Shown piece after piece: positions 30,187 to 39,447 of a stretch of 64,000 nt of DNA (position 1 is the stretch's first letter; each line of letters begins with the position of its first letter). Below the pieces are notes generated by a model that had not been told where the DNA came from, did no database searches, and saw only the letters and a list, made by a program, of their open reading frames with translations. A program made the translations under genes and the position numbers. Source of the DNA: Citrobacter youngae (GTDB taxonomy: Bacteria; Pseudomonadota; Gammaproteobacteria; Enterobacterales; Enterobacteriaceae); the NCBI RefSeq assembly GCF_003818115.1, contig NZ_RPOI01000008.1:248001-312000 (forward strand), in the 5' to 3' direction.

Positions 30187-30248
30187 GGGTGTTACATATT
30201 AAGGATAATTTACCGGGCAGTGGCGGAGTGGGAAGATCGTTTACTAAT

Positions 30249-30274
30249 GGCAGAGAGAAGATTTTCTCTCTGCC
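30249..30274. terminator. Hairpin between convergent AraC gene and yncL
   Basis: Perfect eleven-pair stem GGCAGAGAGAA / TTCTCTCTGCC with a four-base loop, placed between two convergent genes. There is no U-tract on either side. Confidence 0.5.
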
Positions 30275-30307
30275 AGCAGGCGCAGCAATTCATCAAAAAG
30301 AGTCACA

Positions 30308-30403
30308 TCAAGCAAACCAGCCGAACCTTACGGAGATCAGGCTGAAAAGTCCTACAGCAGCAAATATATTTATCAGCACCACGGTCTTACTGGAAACATT
30401 CAT
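30308..30403 (-). CDS. yncL: YncL, 31-residue stress-induced membrane peptide
   Basis: A 31-codon gene on the minus strand. The product begins MNVSSKTVVLINIFAA and ends RFGWFA, a single hydrophobic helix. It is recognisably the E. coli YncL small membrane protein, which is induced by heat shock and in stationary phase. AAAGGTGG lies upstream of the ATG. Position between patD and ortT is the same as in E. coli, apart from the inserted MFS/AraC pair. Confidence 0.88.
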   Translation of the reverse strand: MNVSSKTVVLINIFAAVGLFSLISVRFGWFA

Positions 30404-30595
30404 TTTTGCCACCTTTCGTTTTTACCCCTTTGGGTATAGTACGGCTTATAGCTATCCGCAATAGTACGAAATCTGAACATATTGAAAGTGGGCTGTTATT
30501 TAGGCGGTTTTCTTAAATAAATGAATAAAACTTGATGTGGGTCATAAAAGAGAGCATATTGCGCGCGATTTTCTCTTCTGGCCTGGATGCCCTAA

Positions 30596-30769
30596 ATGTC
30601 TCTGTACCAAAAAATGTTGTTTTTTTATGCGGTAATGGCTGCAATTGCGGCCATTACCACCTGGTTTCTGTCACGTGATAAAAAACGTATTCGCTTTCTG
30701 AGCGCGGTATTAGTCGGGGCGACATGGCCGATGAGCTTTCCCGTCGCACTCCTGTTTTCTCTTTTCTGA
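30596..30769 (+). CDS. ortT: OrtT, orphan membrane toxin of the GhoT family
   Basis: 57 residues, the exact length of E. coli OrtT (YdcX), from MSLYQKMLFFYAVMAAIA to FPVALLFSLF. Two hydrophobic helices are separated by a basic loop SRDKKRIRF. In E. coli OrtT is a membrane toxin with no antitoxin, which reduces ATP and proton-motive force and is linked to the stringent response. No ghoS-like antitoxin gene is seen nearby. It is convergent with srfC, 19 bases away. Confidence 0.92.
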   Translation: MSLYQKMLFFYAVMAAIAAITTWFLSRDKKRIRFLSAVLVGATWPMSFPVALLFSLF

Positions 30770-30788
30770 TGGCGTTGTCAATGCCGTT

Positions 30789-32948
30789 TCAGGGGGCCAG
30801 CAGAGCGACTAATCGCAGTCTGTCGTCTTTGGTTACGTCCAGAGGATGCTGGTATCCCACGTTTTCATTCGCACGGGTGTACAACGCAACCAGCCAGTCG
30901 TAAACGTGTCGGCTTGCACCGTGCTGCGGCTGCTCATCCAATTGAGTCAGGCGCGACATCGGTTGTTGTACTGGCGCACTGAAAATAGCCGCACCCTTGA
31001 GGATCCTGCTGGCAGGGCGTTGATCCTCTGCAACGTTGGCGTAGCCGAGCCAGGTAATAAAATCACCGATATCGGCGTGTAACTGCGCCCCGCAGACATT
31101 CTCTCGCTGCATAATCTGCTGAAGGCGTTGAGGCATCTCCAGTCGATAGCTGGTAGTGATAAGAATGTCGGCTACCTGTCTAAGCGTTCGAGGATCAAGC
31201 CGCAATCGGCGCGCATTATTGTCATCACGACACCACTGACGCACATGGTTGATCCACATTTTGTGCGCCTGGTATCCGGTCTCTTTGCTTTCGGAAGCAT
31301 GCGACGGTTCCCGGACGTCGGCAAACAGGTCAATCTCTTCATTAAAGAGTCCACTGACTTGTTCTTCACGTGGCTGCTGGATACGCAGCAACGACTCAAA
31401 GCAGCGCATCGGTGGTAGTAACCCCTCCAGGAGTTCACCATGCTTTGCTGCCTGGGCCTGAAGCTGGCGGATCACTGTCTCGCTGGAGTCTGGCACGCTT
31501 TCGCTGTCGTTAAGCCAGCTCATCAGCGCCTCACGAACACGCTGTTGATGCTGTTCATGCAGGGACGTTAATCGCGACTGGCGTTGTTGAGCGGATGTCG
31601 CTTGCGACAGCCATTCAGCAAGGCGCAACAGGCTGTGTTTATCCAGTGCCTGCAATGTTCCCCAGCGCAACCCAGGCTTGCCCATTAATTGCTGCACGGC
31701 CTCATCAAGGTTTTGCTGTGTGCTAAAACGAGCATCTTGTGGCGTAATGGCCCACACAACCCCCGGTAATGCCGCATCGTGTACGGGTTGGGTATCGTTG
31801 GCCCAGCTCATCAGCTTACGCGTGATGGCCGGTGTCTGCGAGCGTGAAGACACTGCGTTGCAGATCAGCAGGACATCGGGTTGCAGATGCTGGCGGTAAT
31901 GTTCCAACATCCAGCCTAATTTGGCCCGCCACAGCGGGTTGGGGTGGGCATCCGGTGCGAGGGGAATATCGAGCAGGTCGACGTTTTCCAACACCGAGTC
32001 TTCGACAGTCAGCACCAGTTCACGCGTCAGCAGCGCCAGCGATTCCAGCGACAGACTGACCGCGTTAAGCAACTGATGGTTTGCAACAGGATGAACCACC
32101 ACATCGCTTTGCGCGTCATTCCCGGTTAATGCGACCTGGGTCAGGAAGCTTTCGGCGGGCAAGCCAAAATGATCGACCAACAAACTCAGCGGTGCGGCTA
32201 GCTCGTGCGCCTGTCCGGTTTGTTGCAAAGTATGCGCTAATGCCAGCCATTGCTGCGTTAACTCTGGTTGTTCTCCCCACAACAGCGCCCAGGCGTGAGC
32301 GCGGGTGGTTAGATCCAGCGCCGGCAGCAATGTAGCAAATTGATGCCATAGCGCATCATCAATTTGCTGCTGGTTTGCAGGAACACAAGAGCGCCAGAAA
32401 CGGCCGATGGCGGCTACGTCATGTGCCGTGATGCCCTGAACCGGATGACGTTGACGCAGCGTTTGCCATTTTGCTAACCGGGCTTCAATAATTGATTTTT
32501 CAACCTGGCGGCTGTCAGGCATTGCGCAAAACTGCGTGATAAACAGCTGTACCAGTTCCGCTTCACTCAGTAGGCGCAGACGCAGGGGCCACTCGCTATC
32601 AACGGGATTGTCTTCACGCGTAAAGCGGATCGCCATATTGGTCGGCGCATGGCCCGGATTGATATGCGAAAAATAATCAAAACTGCGATCCGGTGTAGCA
32701 ATATTCAATTTCCCACTGGTGTTGCTGCACAGTGCGGACAACAGATGTGCTTTTGCTGGCTGTGAATGACCGTACAGACCCACACAGCCACGCGCTGAAA
32801 ACGCCGTATTCAGCGCAGACTCAGTAACCGCGGCGATGGTGAGTTGAGCGAGCAGGGAATCCGCTTCATCATCAAGACGCGCTGCGCGCTGGCGTGTGTC
32901 ATTCACCCATTCGATGGCGGCTTGTGCTGTGTTAAACATCTTACTCAT
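30789..32948 (-). CDS. srfC: SrfC family protein
   Basis: 719 residues, third gene of srfABC. Matches the SrfC virulence-factor family of Salmonella and related bacteria. A nucleotide-loop-like element near residue 55-65 reads GLYGHSQPAKAHLLSAL: it has the shape of a P-loop but the usual final G-K-S/T is A-K-A, so nucleotide binding is doubtful. The rest is alpha-helical in appearance. No signal peptide. It overlaps srfB by four bases (ATGA). Confidence 0.87.
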   Translation of the reverse strand: MSKMFNTAQAAIEWVNDTRQRAARLDDEADSLLAQLTIAAVTESALNTAFSARGCVGLYGHSQPAKAHLLSALCSNTSGKLNIATPDRSFDYFSHINPGHAPTNMAIRFTREDNPVDSEWPLRLRLLSEAELVQLFITQFCAMPDSRQVEKSIIEARLAKWQTLRQRHPVQGITAHDVAAIGRFWRSCVPANQQQIDDALWHQFATLLPALDLTTRAHAWALLWGEQPELTQQWLALAHTLQQTGQAHELAAPLSLLVDHFGLPAESFLTQVALTGNDAQSDVVVHPVANHQLLNAVSLSLESLALLTRELVLTVEDSVLENVDLLDIPLAPDAHPNPLWRAKLGWMLEHYRQHLQPDVLLICNAVSSRSQTPAITRKLMSWANDTQPVHDAALPGVVWAITPQDARFSTQQNLDEAVQQLMGKPGLRWGTLQALDKHSLLRLAEWLSQATSAQQRQSRLTSLHEQHQQRVREALMSWLNDSESVPDSSETVIRQLQAQAAKHGELLEGLLPPMRCFESLLRIQQPREEQVSGLFNEEIDLFADVREPSHASESKETGYQAHKMWINHVRQWCRDDNNARRLRLDPRTLRQVADILITTSYRLEMPQRLQQIMQRENVCGAQLHADIGDFITWLGYANVAEDQRPASRILKGAAIFSAPVQQPMSRLTQLDEQPQHGASRHVYDWLVALYTRANENVGYQHPLDVTKDDRLRLVALLAP

Positions 32949-35923
32949 TTCAGGTACACACTCCCGCTATCAATCCAGTAATGGCTGCCGCTATGGCGAC
33001 GATCTGCCAGTGTATTCAGTTTTAACGTTAGGGCATTGGCGGCAACGGGCGTGCCATCCTGTAGCCAGGCATCACTGAGAACGAAATATTCCGGCCCTGT
33101 CTCTTTGCTGCCGCCGCGCAGTTGCAGCCGCACATTTAATACGCCGTCACCGGCAATCGTTTTTGCCAGCTCAGCAGAATTGATACTCAGCGTATACAGC
33201 GGGGTGGCTGGCCAGCGGCTGTTTGCTAACTGGCGAAAGCCCAGCGTCACGTTGCCGCGCAGCGGGAAGTGCAGACGGGTATCCAGTTTTGCTCCAGGTT
33301 TATCCAGATCAATGTCGTGATACCAGATATTCTCATCGCGCAACGTATTGACCGTATTATCCAGTACGCCAAGGTAGCGGACCGTCGAGTACGCGCCGAT
33401 ATCCGCAGCTTTAAAATTAAATCGCGGCAGGCGTAAATCCAGCGCCAGGCTACACAGCATCGCGCCAACGGCAGCGGTAGATTTTGGATTGCCGATACGC
33501 CCTTGCTGGCTGAACGGATACCACTCATGTACGCGATAGCTGTCCATCCAGATCATGCGGTTGACCGGAACGGGTTGCAGATGGCGGATTAGCGCCTGAA
33601 CCCCCGGCAAACAGGCGGGTCTGCCAGTGACTAACAAAATATCGCAACGATAGTGGGAAATCGCTTCGCAAACGGCGTGCAGAGGGGATGTCAGGGTAAA
33701 TTGCCCTGCCAGCAGCGCTTCGTGCAACTGCCTGAACTGTACCTGCAACGAAACGCTCAGCACATCAAAAGCCGGTGAACCAGGCGGTAAAGCATGATCG
33801 ATAGCTTGCTGGATATAGTTCATCACATTGCGTGTCGGGCGCTGAGAAAGCAGTTCGCCAAAGGTGGCGTGCAACCCCGCTACGGGATCGTTAATATCGC
33901 TTTGCTCCCAGGCACTGAGCACCGCATGACCCAGTGGCATAAAGAGTTGCAACGCGGTTTGTTGTCGCAAAATAGCCTGAGTATCGATTCTCCCGGAATC
34001 ACCAAACAGTGTGGCCAGCAGCGCGGCGGCATCGGTCACGCCAGCTTGTTGTAAGCGGGTTTGCAGGGCGGGCAGTATGCAGCGTTGTATGACATCCAAC
34101 AACATGTCGTCCCCGGCGACTTTGAAGCCTTCACGGAACAGCAGATGCGGGGTGATTTTGACATTCGCCCCAACGCCGTCATCCAGTTGATAATGGACCA
34201 CGGCCATATCCGTCGTGCCGCCGCCAATATCGATGGAGGCGACGCGCAGTGCACGACCTTTAACTTCACCGGGTTCTGGCTGGCGGTCCGGACGGGCGAG
34301 GGCGTTAAAGAACGATTCTGTGTGCCCGTCATAGTGTGAAATCGCTTCGTTATACAGCCAAACCAACTGTCCGCAGCTGGCCTCATCCCACTCCATCTGG
34401 ATCTCAGGTACGGGAACAACGCTCTTTTCTTGCTGTTTGCGGGTGGTGAAATCTTCGTCCTGCGGGTGCCAGCCCATTGCTTTCCAGACCAGCGCAATGG
34501 CTTCAAACATACGCAGACGGAAGATCTCTCGCTCCTGTTTTGGCATGGCTGACGGCAGAGTGAGGATCAGCGTGCGCAACTGGCGTGGAGAGGCCGGGAA
34601 CCCGAGGCGCAGCCGCGTCGCTACGCTGTTAATTTGTCCCAGCGCCTGGGCCAGAATCTCGCACAACATATGCGTCATCAGCGTGCTGCGGCTGTATTGT
34701 GGTGAGAACACCGGCAGCCGGTCATCTTGCGGCAGGCTGAACAGCGGCTGACCGTCATCGTTCATCAGATTCATCAGTGGGAAGGCGGTAGCCAGCGGCT
34801 CGCGCTGCGTTTTACTGTTCATCTGGCTAAAGCGCCAGTCGTGTAAAACGGGGGTTTCATCCCATAAATACCGGCGTGGGCTGGAGATCCCACTACTGCC
34901 TTCCGTTCCCATACGCTGCATCGCCAGCTTACGGGCTTCATCCCCAACGCGGACAATCGACGGCCAGATAAAGGCATCATCGCGGCCACTCTCAACGGAG
35001 AAATGTTGCTTACCAAAGCGCGCCTCGGAAAACTCCAGTCGGCTGGTGAACAGGGGATCGTTGAGGAACTGTGGTTCACTTAATGAACGCACCTGCAATT
35101 CAGCCGTCTGACGCAAACCGTCATTCGCATCGCCATGATCTTCAATCAACACGCCGCAGGTATGGGTATTGCCAATATCCAGAATCAGATCGACAGGAAT
35201 CGCGGGCGTGCTGAGCGTATGGGTCACCAGCTTCACTTCCGGGACGGAAAGTTGTTCGCCTAACAGGGTCAACAAATTCAGCCAGTGCGCCTGGTATTCA
35301 AAGTTGCGTAGAGCTTGTTGGATCTCCTGCTCTGAACGGTTTTCTTGCTGTGTGACGTGCTGCAAAAAGGACTCGCGTAGCCAGCCATCAATCCACGTCT
35401 GGTCGAGGAAATCTGCGATCTCATTATCGTGCCAGGCCAGCGCAAATCGCGTGCCATTCAGCAGATCGTTCTCATTGGGCGTCAATGCTGCCGGGGCTTC
35501 AGTCAACTGACTGTCCAGCGCCACCGTGACACGGTGAGTATTGCCGGCACTGTCCGGCTGTGCGAGTTTTCGCACCTGGACGCGCGCCCAGTTATCCGGG
35601 CCTTCAACAAATGTGCGGGGCGGGTTAAAACGCAGGAACGGCAGCGGCAACCAGACACCGTCAAGTACGTCCAGAGAATAATGCAGCGTCTGCGTGCTTT
35701 CCGGTTTCACTACTTCGGGTTGGCCACCGGTATTACCCGGCAGGGTATAGCGTCCCGACGCCAGATCAAAATCCAGACGCAGTAGCGGACCGTTTGCCGT
35801 TTTGCGAACAAAACGACCGTGGTGCGCAGATTCCTGTGGTGTCAGCCCAAAATCCAGAAATTGCACACCGCTATTGGCGATGAGCGTTACGCTCTGTTTG
35901 TAATCACACAGATTCACCAACAT
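32945..35923 (-). CDS. srfB: SrfB family protein, ASKHA (actin/Hsp70-like) ATPase fold
   Basis: About 992 residues. Three nucleotide-site elements of the actin-Hsp70-sugar kinase superfamily can be read: phosphate-1 LDIGNTHTCGVLIED near residue 250, phosphate-2 SIDIGGGTTDMAVVHY near 565, and the adenosine motif LLVTGRPACLPGVQAL near 785. It therefore probably binds and hydrolyses ATP. The ATG at 35923 (MLVNLCDYKQSVTL) with AGGTG upstream is preferred; a GTG four codons earlier is possible. SrfB is reported as part of a host-active complex in Salmonella and Xenorhabdus; secretion is not evident from sequence. Confidence 0.87.
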   Translation of the reverse strand: MLVNLCDYKQSVTLIANSGVQFLDFGLTPQESAHHGRFVRKTANGPLLRLDFDLASGRYTLPGNTGGQPEVVKPESTQTLHYSLDVLDGVWLPLPFLRFNPPRTFVEGPDNWARVQVRKLAQPDSAGNTHRVTVALDSQLTEAPAALTPNENDLLNGTRFALAWHDNEIADFLDQTWIDGWLRESFLQHVTQQENRSEQEIQQALRNFEYQAHWLNLLTLLGEQLSVPEVKLVTHTLSTPAIPVDLILDIGNTHTCGVLIEDHGDANDGLRQTAELQVRSLSEPQFLNDPLFTSRLEFSEARFGKQHFSVESGRDDAFIWPSIVRVGDEARKLAMQRMGTEGSSGISSPRRYLWDETPVLHDWRFSQMNSKTQREPLATAFPLMNLMNDDGQPLFSLPQDDRLPVFSPQYSRSTLMTHMLCEILAQALGQINSVATRLRLGFPASPRQLRTLILTLPSAMPKQEREIFRLRMFEAIALVWKAMGWHPQDEDFTTRKQQEKSVVPVPEIQMEWDEASCGQLVWLYNEAISHYDGHTESFFNALARPDRQPEPGEVKGRALRVASIDIGGGTTDMAVVHYQLDDGVGANVKITPHLLFREGFKVAGDDMLLDVIQRCILPALQTRLQQAGVTDAAALLATLFGDSGRIDTQAILRQQTALQLFMPLGHAVLSAWEQSDINDPVAGLHATFGELLSQRPTRNVMNYIQQAIDHALPPGSPAFDVLSVSLQVQFRQLHEALLAGQFTLTSPLHAVCEAISHYRCDILLVTGRPACLPGVQALIRHLQPVPVNRMIWMDSYRVHEWYPFSQQGRIGNPKSTAAVGAMLCSLALDLRLPRFNFKAADIGAYSTVRYLGVLDNTVNTLRDENIWYHDIDLDKPGAKLDTRLHFPLRGNVTLGFRQLANSRWPATPLYTLSINSAELAKTIAGDGVLNVRLQLRGGSKETGPEYFVLSDAWLQDGTPVAANALTLKLNTLADRRHSGSHYWIDSGSVYLK

Positions 35924-35927
35924 AAAA

Positions 35928-37238
35928 TCAGGCACCTATCTTTTTGATCGTCAAAGGGATTTCCGCGTGTTCGTCATAACGTGCGGTACAAGCTGCGACG
36001 TCGTTTGTTCCTGCTTTGCAGGTGATTTCAGGCATTGGGTAACGCGAACCGTCCGTGCAACGGGCATTCCCGCGACTCTTAATCATTAATTCGCCCGATT
36101 GATGCAGACCAGAGAAAATTTCGGCGCGGCAAACGATATTGTCGCCATGCACGACGCGCGCAGTGCCCTTATTGGCCTGGATCTGATAGCGCAGCGATGG
36201 GGCTTTACCGCTGACCGGATCTTTTATATCGACCAGCACACGCCAGTTGCCGTTAAGAAAACGTGTTGTACCTGCCTTCATCTGGTTGGCATCCATTACC
36301 AGCGCATCTTTCGGGATGGCGGCTATCACCACCGGTCCTTCTACGGGCTTCTCTTTTTTCACTGGTGGAATAACGTCAGCCCGATGCAGCGGCAGCGAAG
36401 GTGTTAGTTCAGGCAGCGGATTACTGTCTACCTTTGCAACGTCAATGGAGGCAACCGCAGGTGCGGGAGATTCCGTGTGTTGTTTCCACAATAGCGGCCC
36501 TGCAATGGCGGCAATCACTGCAGCAGCAACGGGCAGGCTCCACAGCGGCAGGCGTCGCGTAGGCTTACGCTGTACTGGCGGCGGCGCAATCTCTGGCTCA
36601 CTTGCAATGACCAGGGGTTGTGGTTCGGGGTCAGCGGGTTTCGGTAGCTCAATAGCTGTTGTCAGCAGCGGGGTATCGGCCTCGGCGAAAGTGATTTCCG
36701 CCGGGATTTCTTCGACTTCCGGCTCCGGTTCAGGTGCCAATACAACCGGGGGAACGTCGGTATGACGCAGGCAATCGAGTACATCGTCACGGGTGTTTTC
36801 ATTCAGATTGACGAAGCCCCAGAACGTAATGACGGGCTTGCCATCAACCAGGAACACGTGGTTCTCACCTGGAAACTGGATGGCTTTGTCGAGAAGTGAA
36901 CCAAACAGTTGCAGAGAAGTTTTTCCCGATTGCAGGCTTTTCCGGCTCAGTGCAGCGGCATTCTCCAGCGTACTGGACAGATAGCGCAGAGCCCGAAAAC
37001 GCGCATCTTCATCAGCGGCTTTCCACGCGACAGCCTTTCCTTCAACCGGGGAATACCAGTCCACCCGATCGCCACTGTCGTTAACTTGTGGTATTGCCAG
37101 ACAGTCCGCCATCGCCTGTTGTTTACGCAGACGAAGCGTTTCACGAATTTGTAGTGCTGAATCAAACACGGCCTGACCACCGCCACCCACGGCCTGATAG
37201 TCATCCAAATTGCCGCTGCGCAAGAGAGTTTTTGCCAC
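35928..37238 (-). CDS. srfA: SrfA family protein with single membrane helix
   Basis: 436 residues from a GTG start with AAGGGG upstream. The N-terminal half is hydrophilic, ending in an acidic Glu/Pro-rich linker (PEPEPEVEEIP). It is followed by one transmembrane segment (LPLWSLPVAAAVIAAIAGPL, about 230-250) and a C-terminal domain with paired cysteines (VCRAEIF, ARCTDGS, ITCKAG, AACTARY), likely periplasmic. First gene of srfABC; divergent from the DppA-like gene. The topology suggests a membrane anchor for the SrfB/SrfC proteins (inference). Confidence 0.85.
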   Translation of the reverse strand: MAKTLLRSGNLDDYQAVGGGGQAVFDSALQIRETLRLRKQQAMADCLAIPQVNDSGDRVDWYSPVEGKAVAWKAADEDARFRALRYLSSTLENAAALSRKSLQSGKTSLQLFGSLLDKAIQFPGENHVFLVDGKPVITFWGFVNLNENTRDDVLDCLRHTDVPPVVLAPEPEPEVEEIPAEITFAEADTPLLTTAIELPKPADPEPQPLVIASEPEIAPPPVQRKPTRRLPLWSLPVAAAVIAAIAGPLLWKQHTESPAPAVASIDVAKVDSNPLPELTPSLPLHRADVIPPVKKEKPVEGPVVIAAIPKDALVMDANQMKAGTTRFLNGNWRVLVDIKDPVSGKAPSLRYQIQANKGTARVVHGDNIVCRAEIFSGLHQSGELMIKSRGNARCTDGSRYPMPEITCKAGTNDVAACTARYDEHAEIPLTIKKIGA

Positions 37239-37520
37239 GTAATTGCCCCTTAGACTTCTTCACACATCTACTTTACGGGGAATAAAAGTAAGCAAACGTT
37301 GGAAGAGAGGCAAAAAGGGGCGAATTTTCATGGCATAGAGTATTGGGAAAAATCTTGACGTTTTGAAAAAGACTTAAGGTAAATTATTCCACCTGCGATG
37401 ATGAATTAATCAGCGAAACCTGCCAGATTAGAATAACCTGATAGAGATTTGTTATTAGTGCGTATTTGCCAGCTATGCTCTGATAGACGAGTAAATAATA
37501 AAAGAAGAAGGCTTATAACC

Positions 37521-39119
37521 ATGATTGCAAGGAAAACGCTGCTCGCGCTGGCACTCAGCGCCGTCTTACCAACAGGCGCTGCATATGCCGCCAGTACTGA
37601 TACCATCGTTTACTGTTCTGAAGCATCCCCGGAATCATTTAACCCCCAAATAGCCAGTTCAGGTCCGTCGTTTGTCGCCAGTTCACAGGTGTTGTACAAC
37701 CGATTGATCAACTTCGATCCGGTCAAAAATACTCCGGTCCCGTCTCTGGCAACGGAGTGGACAATTTCCCCCGACGGCAAGACCTACACATTTACCCTGC
37801 GTCAGGGCGTGAAGTTCAATAGTAATAAGTTCTTTAAACCTACCCGTGATTTCAATGCTGATGACGTCGTTTTCTCAGTATTACGCCAGAAAGATGCCGA
37901 TCATCCGTACCATAAGGTTTCACAGGGTAGCTATGAATATTTCAACGATGTTGGCCTGGACAAACTGATCAAAGAGGTTAAAAAGGTTGATGATTATCAC
38001 GTTCAGTTTGTTCTGAACGAACCCAACGCTGCATTTCTTGCTGACTGGGGGATGGATTTTGCCTCTATTCTTTCGGCTGAATATGCCGACGAGATGCTGA
38101 AAAAAGGCACACCGGAAAACGTCGATAACTGGCCGATTGGTACTGGGCCTTATGTCTTGCAACAGTACAAGCAGGATTCACAAATCCGCTATCTGGCCAA
38201 CCCGAACTACTGGGATGGTGAAGTTCCAACGAAACATCTGATTTTCTCCATCACACCAAATGTACAGACGCGACTGGCGAAACTGCAAACCAACGAATGC
38301 CAGATTATTCCCGCGCCAGCACCGGTGCAGTTTGATGAAATCAAAAAGAACAAAGATCTGACGCTGCATTCGGTTGAAGCGCTGAACGTCGGTTATCTGG
38401 CGTTTAATACGGAGAAAAAACCGTTTGATAACGTACTTGTGCGCCAGGCGCTGAACTATGCGACAGATAAAAAAGCCATTATTAACGCGGTCTTTTTAGG
38501 TTCCGGAACGGTGGCGAAATCGCCAATCCCGCCGAATATGATGGGCTTCAATAAAGACCTGAAAGATTACGCTTACGACCCGCAGAAAGCGAAAGAGCTG
38601 CTGAAGAAAGCGGGGCTGGAAAACGGTTTTGAAGCGACACTGTGGTCTATGCCGGTGCAGCGCCCCTATAACCCGAACTCTCGTCGTATTGCTGAGATGA
38701 TTCAAAGCGACTGGGCAAAAGTTGGTGTGAAGGCGAAAATCGTCTCCTGGGAATGGGGGGAATATCTCTCCGGGATGCGTAAAGGCGAGCACGATACTGC
38801 GTTGTTTGGCTGGATGTCAGATAACGGTGACCCGGATAACTTTGCCGATGTTCTGCTGGGTTGTGACAGCATTAAAACCGGATCAAACGCCGCGCGCTGG
38901 TGTGATAAAGAGTATAATTCGCTGGTTCAAAAGGCGAAACTGGTGAGCAAACCGCAAGAGCGCGCCGCACTTTACCAGCAGTCACAGGAAATTTTCTATC
39001 AGCAGGCCCCGTGGATTGCGCTGGCGAATGGCAAAACCTTCTATGCCACACGCAGCAACGTCAGCGGATACAGCGTTAGCCTGATGGGCAGTGATTTTTC
39101 AAAGGCGAAATTAAATTAA
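37521..39119 (+). CDS. DppA-like periplasmic peptide-binding protein (SBP_bac_5)
   Basis: 532 residues with a Sec signal peptide (MIARKTLLALALSAVLPTGA, cleavage after AYA). It is close in pattern to E. coli DppA throughout: TIVYCSEASPESFNPQ, YHKVSQGSYEYF, PIGTGPYVLQQY, AMPVQRPYNPN-like SMPVQRPYNPNSRRIAEM. The family binds di- or oligopeptides or haem for an ABC importer. No permease or ATPase genes lie beside it, so it may feed an importer encoded elsewhere (Dpp-type). The ATG at 37521 has AGAAGAAGG upstream. It is followed by ydcY after 17 bases. Confidence 0.9.
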   Translation: MIARKTLLALALSAVLPTGAAYAASTDTIVYCSEASPESFNPQIASSGPSFVASSQVLYNRLINFDPVKNTPVPSLATEWTISPDGKTYTFTLRQGVKFNSNKFFKPTRDFNADDVVFSVLRQKDADHPYHKVSQGSYEYFNDVGLDKLIKEVKKVDDYHVQFVLNEPNAAFLADWGMDFASILSAEYADEMLKKGTPENVDNWPIGTGPYVLQQYKQDSQIRYLANPNYWDGEVPTKHLIFSITPNVQTRLAKLQTNECQIIPAPAPVQFDEIKKNKDLTLHSVEALNVGYLAFNTEKKPFDNVLVRQALNYATDKKAIINAVFLGSGTVAKSPIPPNMMGFNKDLKDYAYDPQKAKELLKKAGLENGFEATLWSMPVQRPYNPNSRRIAEMIQSDWAKVGVKAKIVSWEWGEYLSGMRKGEHDTALFGWMSDNGDPDNFADVLLGCDSIKTGSNAARWCDKEYNSLVQKAKLVSKPQERAALYQQSQEIFYQQAPWIALANGKTFYATRSNVSGYSVSLMGSDFSKAKLN

Positions 39120-39136
39120 TGAGTTAAGGAGGGAGT

Positions 39137-39370
39137 ATGTCGCATCTGGATGAGGTCAGCGCACGTGTTGATGCCGCCATTGAAGAGAGCGTCATTACGC
39201 ATATGAATGAATTGCTGATTGAGTTGAGCGATGATGTTGCGTTGAGCCGGGAAGATCGTTACACCCAGCAACAACGTTTGCGTACGGCAATTGCACATCA
39301 TGGGCGCCAGCATAAAGAAGATATGGAAGCGCGTCGTGAGCAGTTGACCAAAGGCGGCTCTATTCTTTGA
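39137..39370 (+). CDS. ydcY: YdcY, small DUF2526 protein
   Basis: 77 residues, same length as E. coli YdcY, entirely helical and charged (ARVDAAIEESVITHMNELL; DRYTQQQRLRTAIAHHGRQH). Function unknown. AAGGAGGGAGT directly precedes the ATG. It may be co-transcribed with the DppA-like gene here, which is not its neighbour in K-12. Confidence 0.92.
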   Translation: MSHLDEVSARVDAAIEESVITHMNELLIELSDDVALSREDRYTQQQRLRTAIAHHGRQHKEDMEARREQLTKGGSIL

Positions 39371-39379
39371 TATTTCCTT

Positions 39380-39445
39380 GCCGGATGGCGGTGTTCACAC
39401 CTTATCCGGCGTTCTGTAGGCCTGATAAGCGAAGCGCCATCAGGC
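39380..39445. repeat. REP/BIME element
   Basis: Two facing REP palindromes: GCCGGATGGCGG...CTTATCCGGC at 39380-39410 and GCCTGATAAGCG...GCGCCATCAGGC at 39420-39445. This is the typical enterobacterial Y-Z pair, located between convergent ydcY and ydcZ, where it can stabilise mRNA ends or bind gyrase/IHF. Confidence 0.85.
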
Positions 39446-39447
39446 AA

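Noticed and set aside
30189..30464. 91-codon plus-strand frame after the AraC gene
   Set aside because: It runs antisense through yncL and has no family features; yncL on the other strand is recognised.
37239..37520. Sigma-28 promoter for srfABC (TAAAG near 37275 on the minus strand)
   Set aside because: Only the -35 half resembles the consensus; the -10 part (AGTCTAAG) does not match GCCGATAA.
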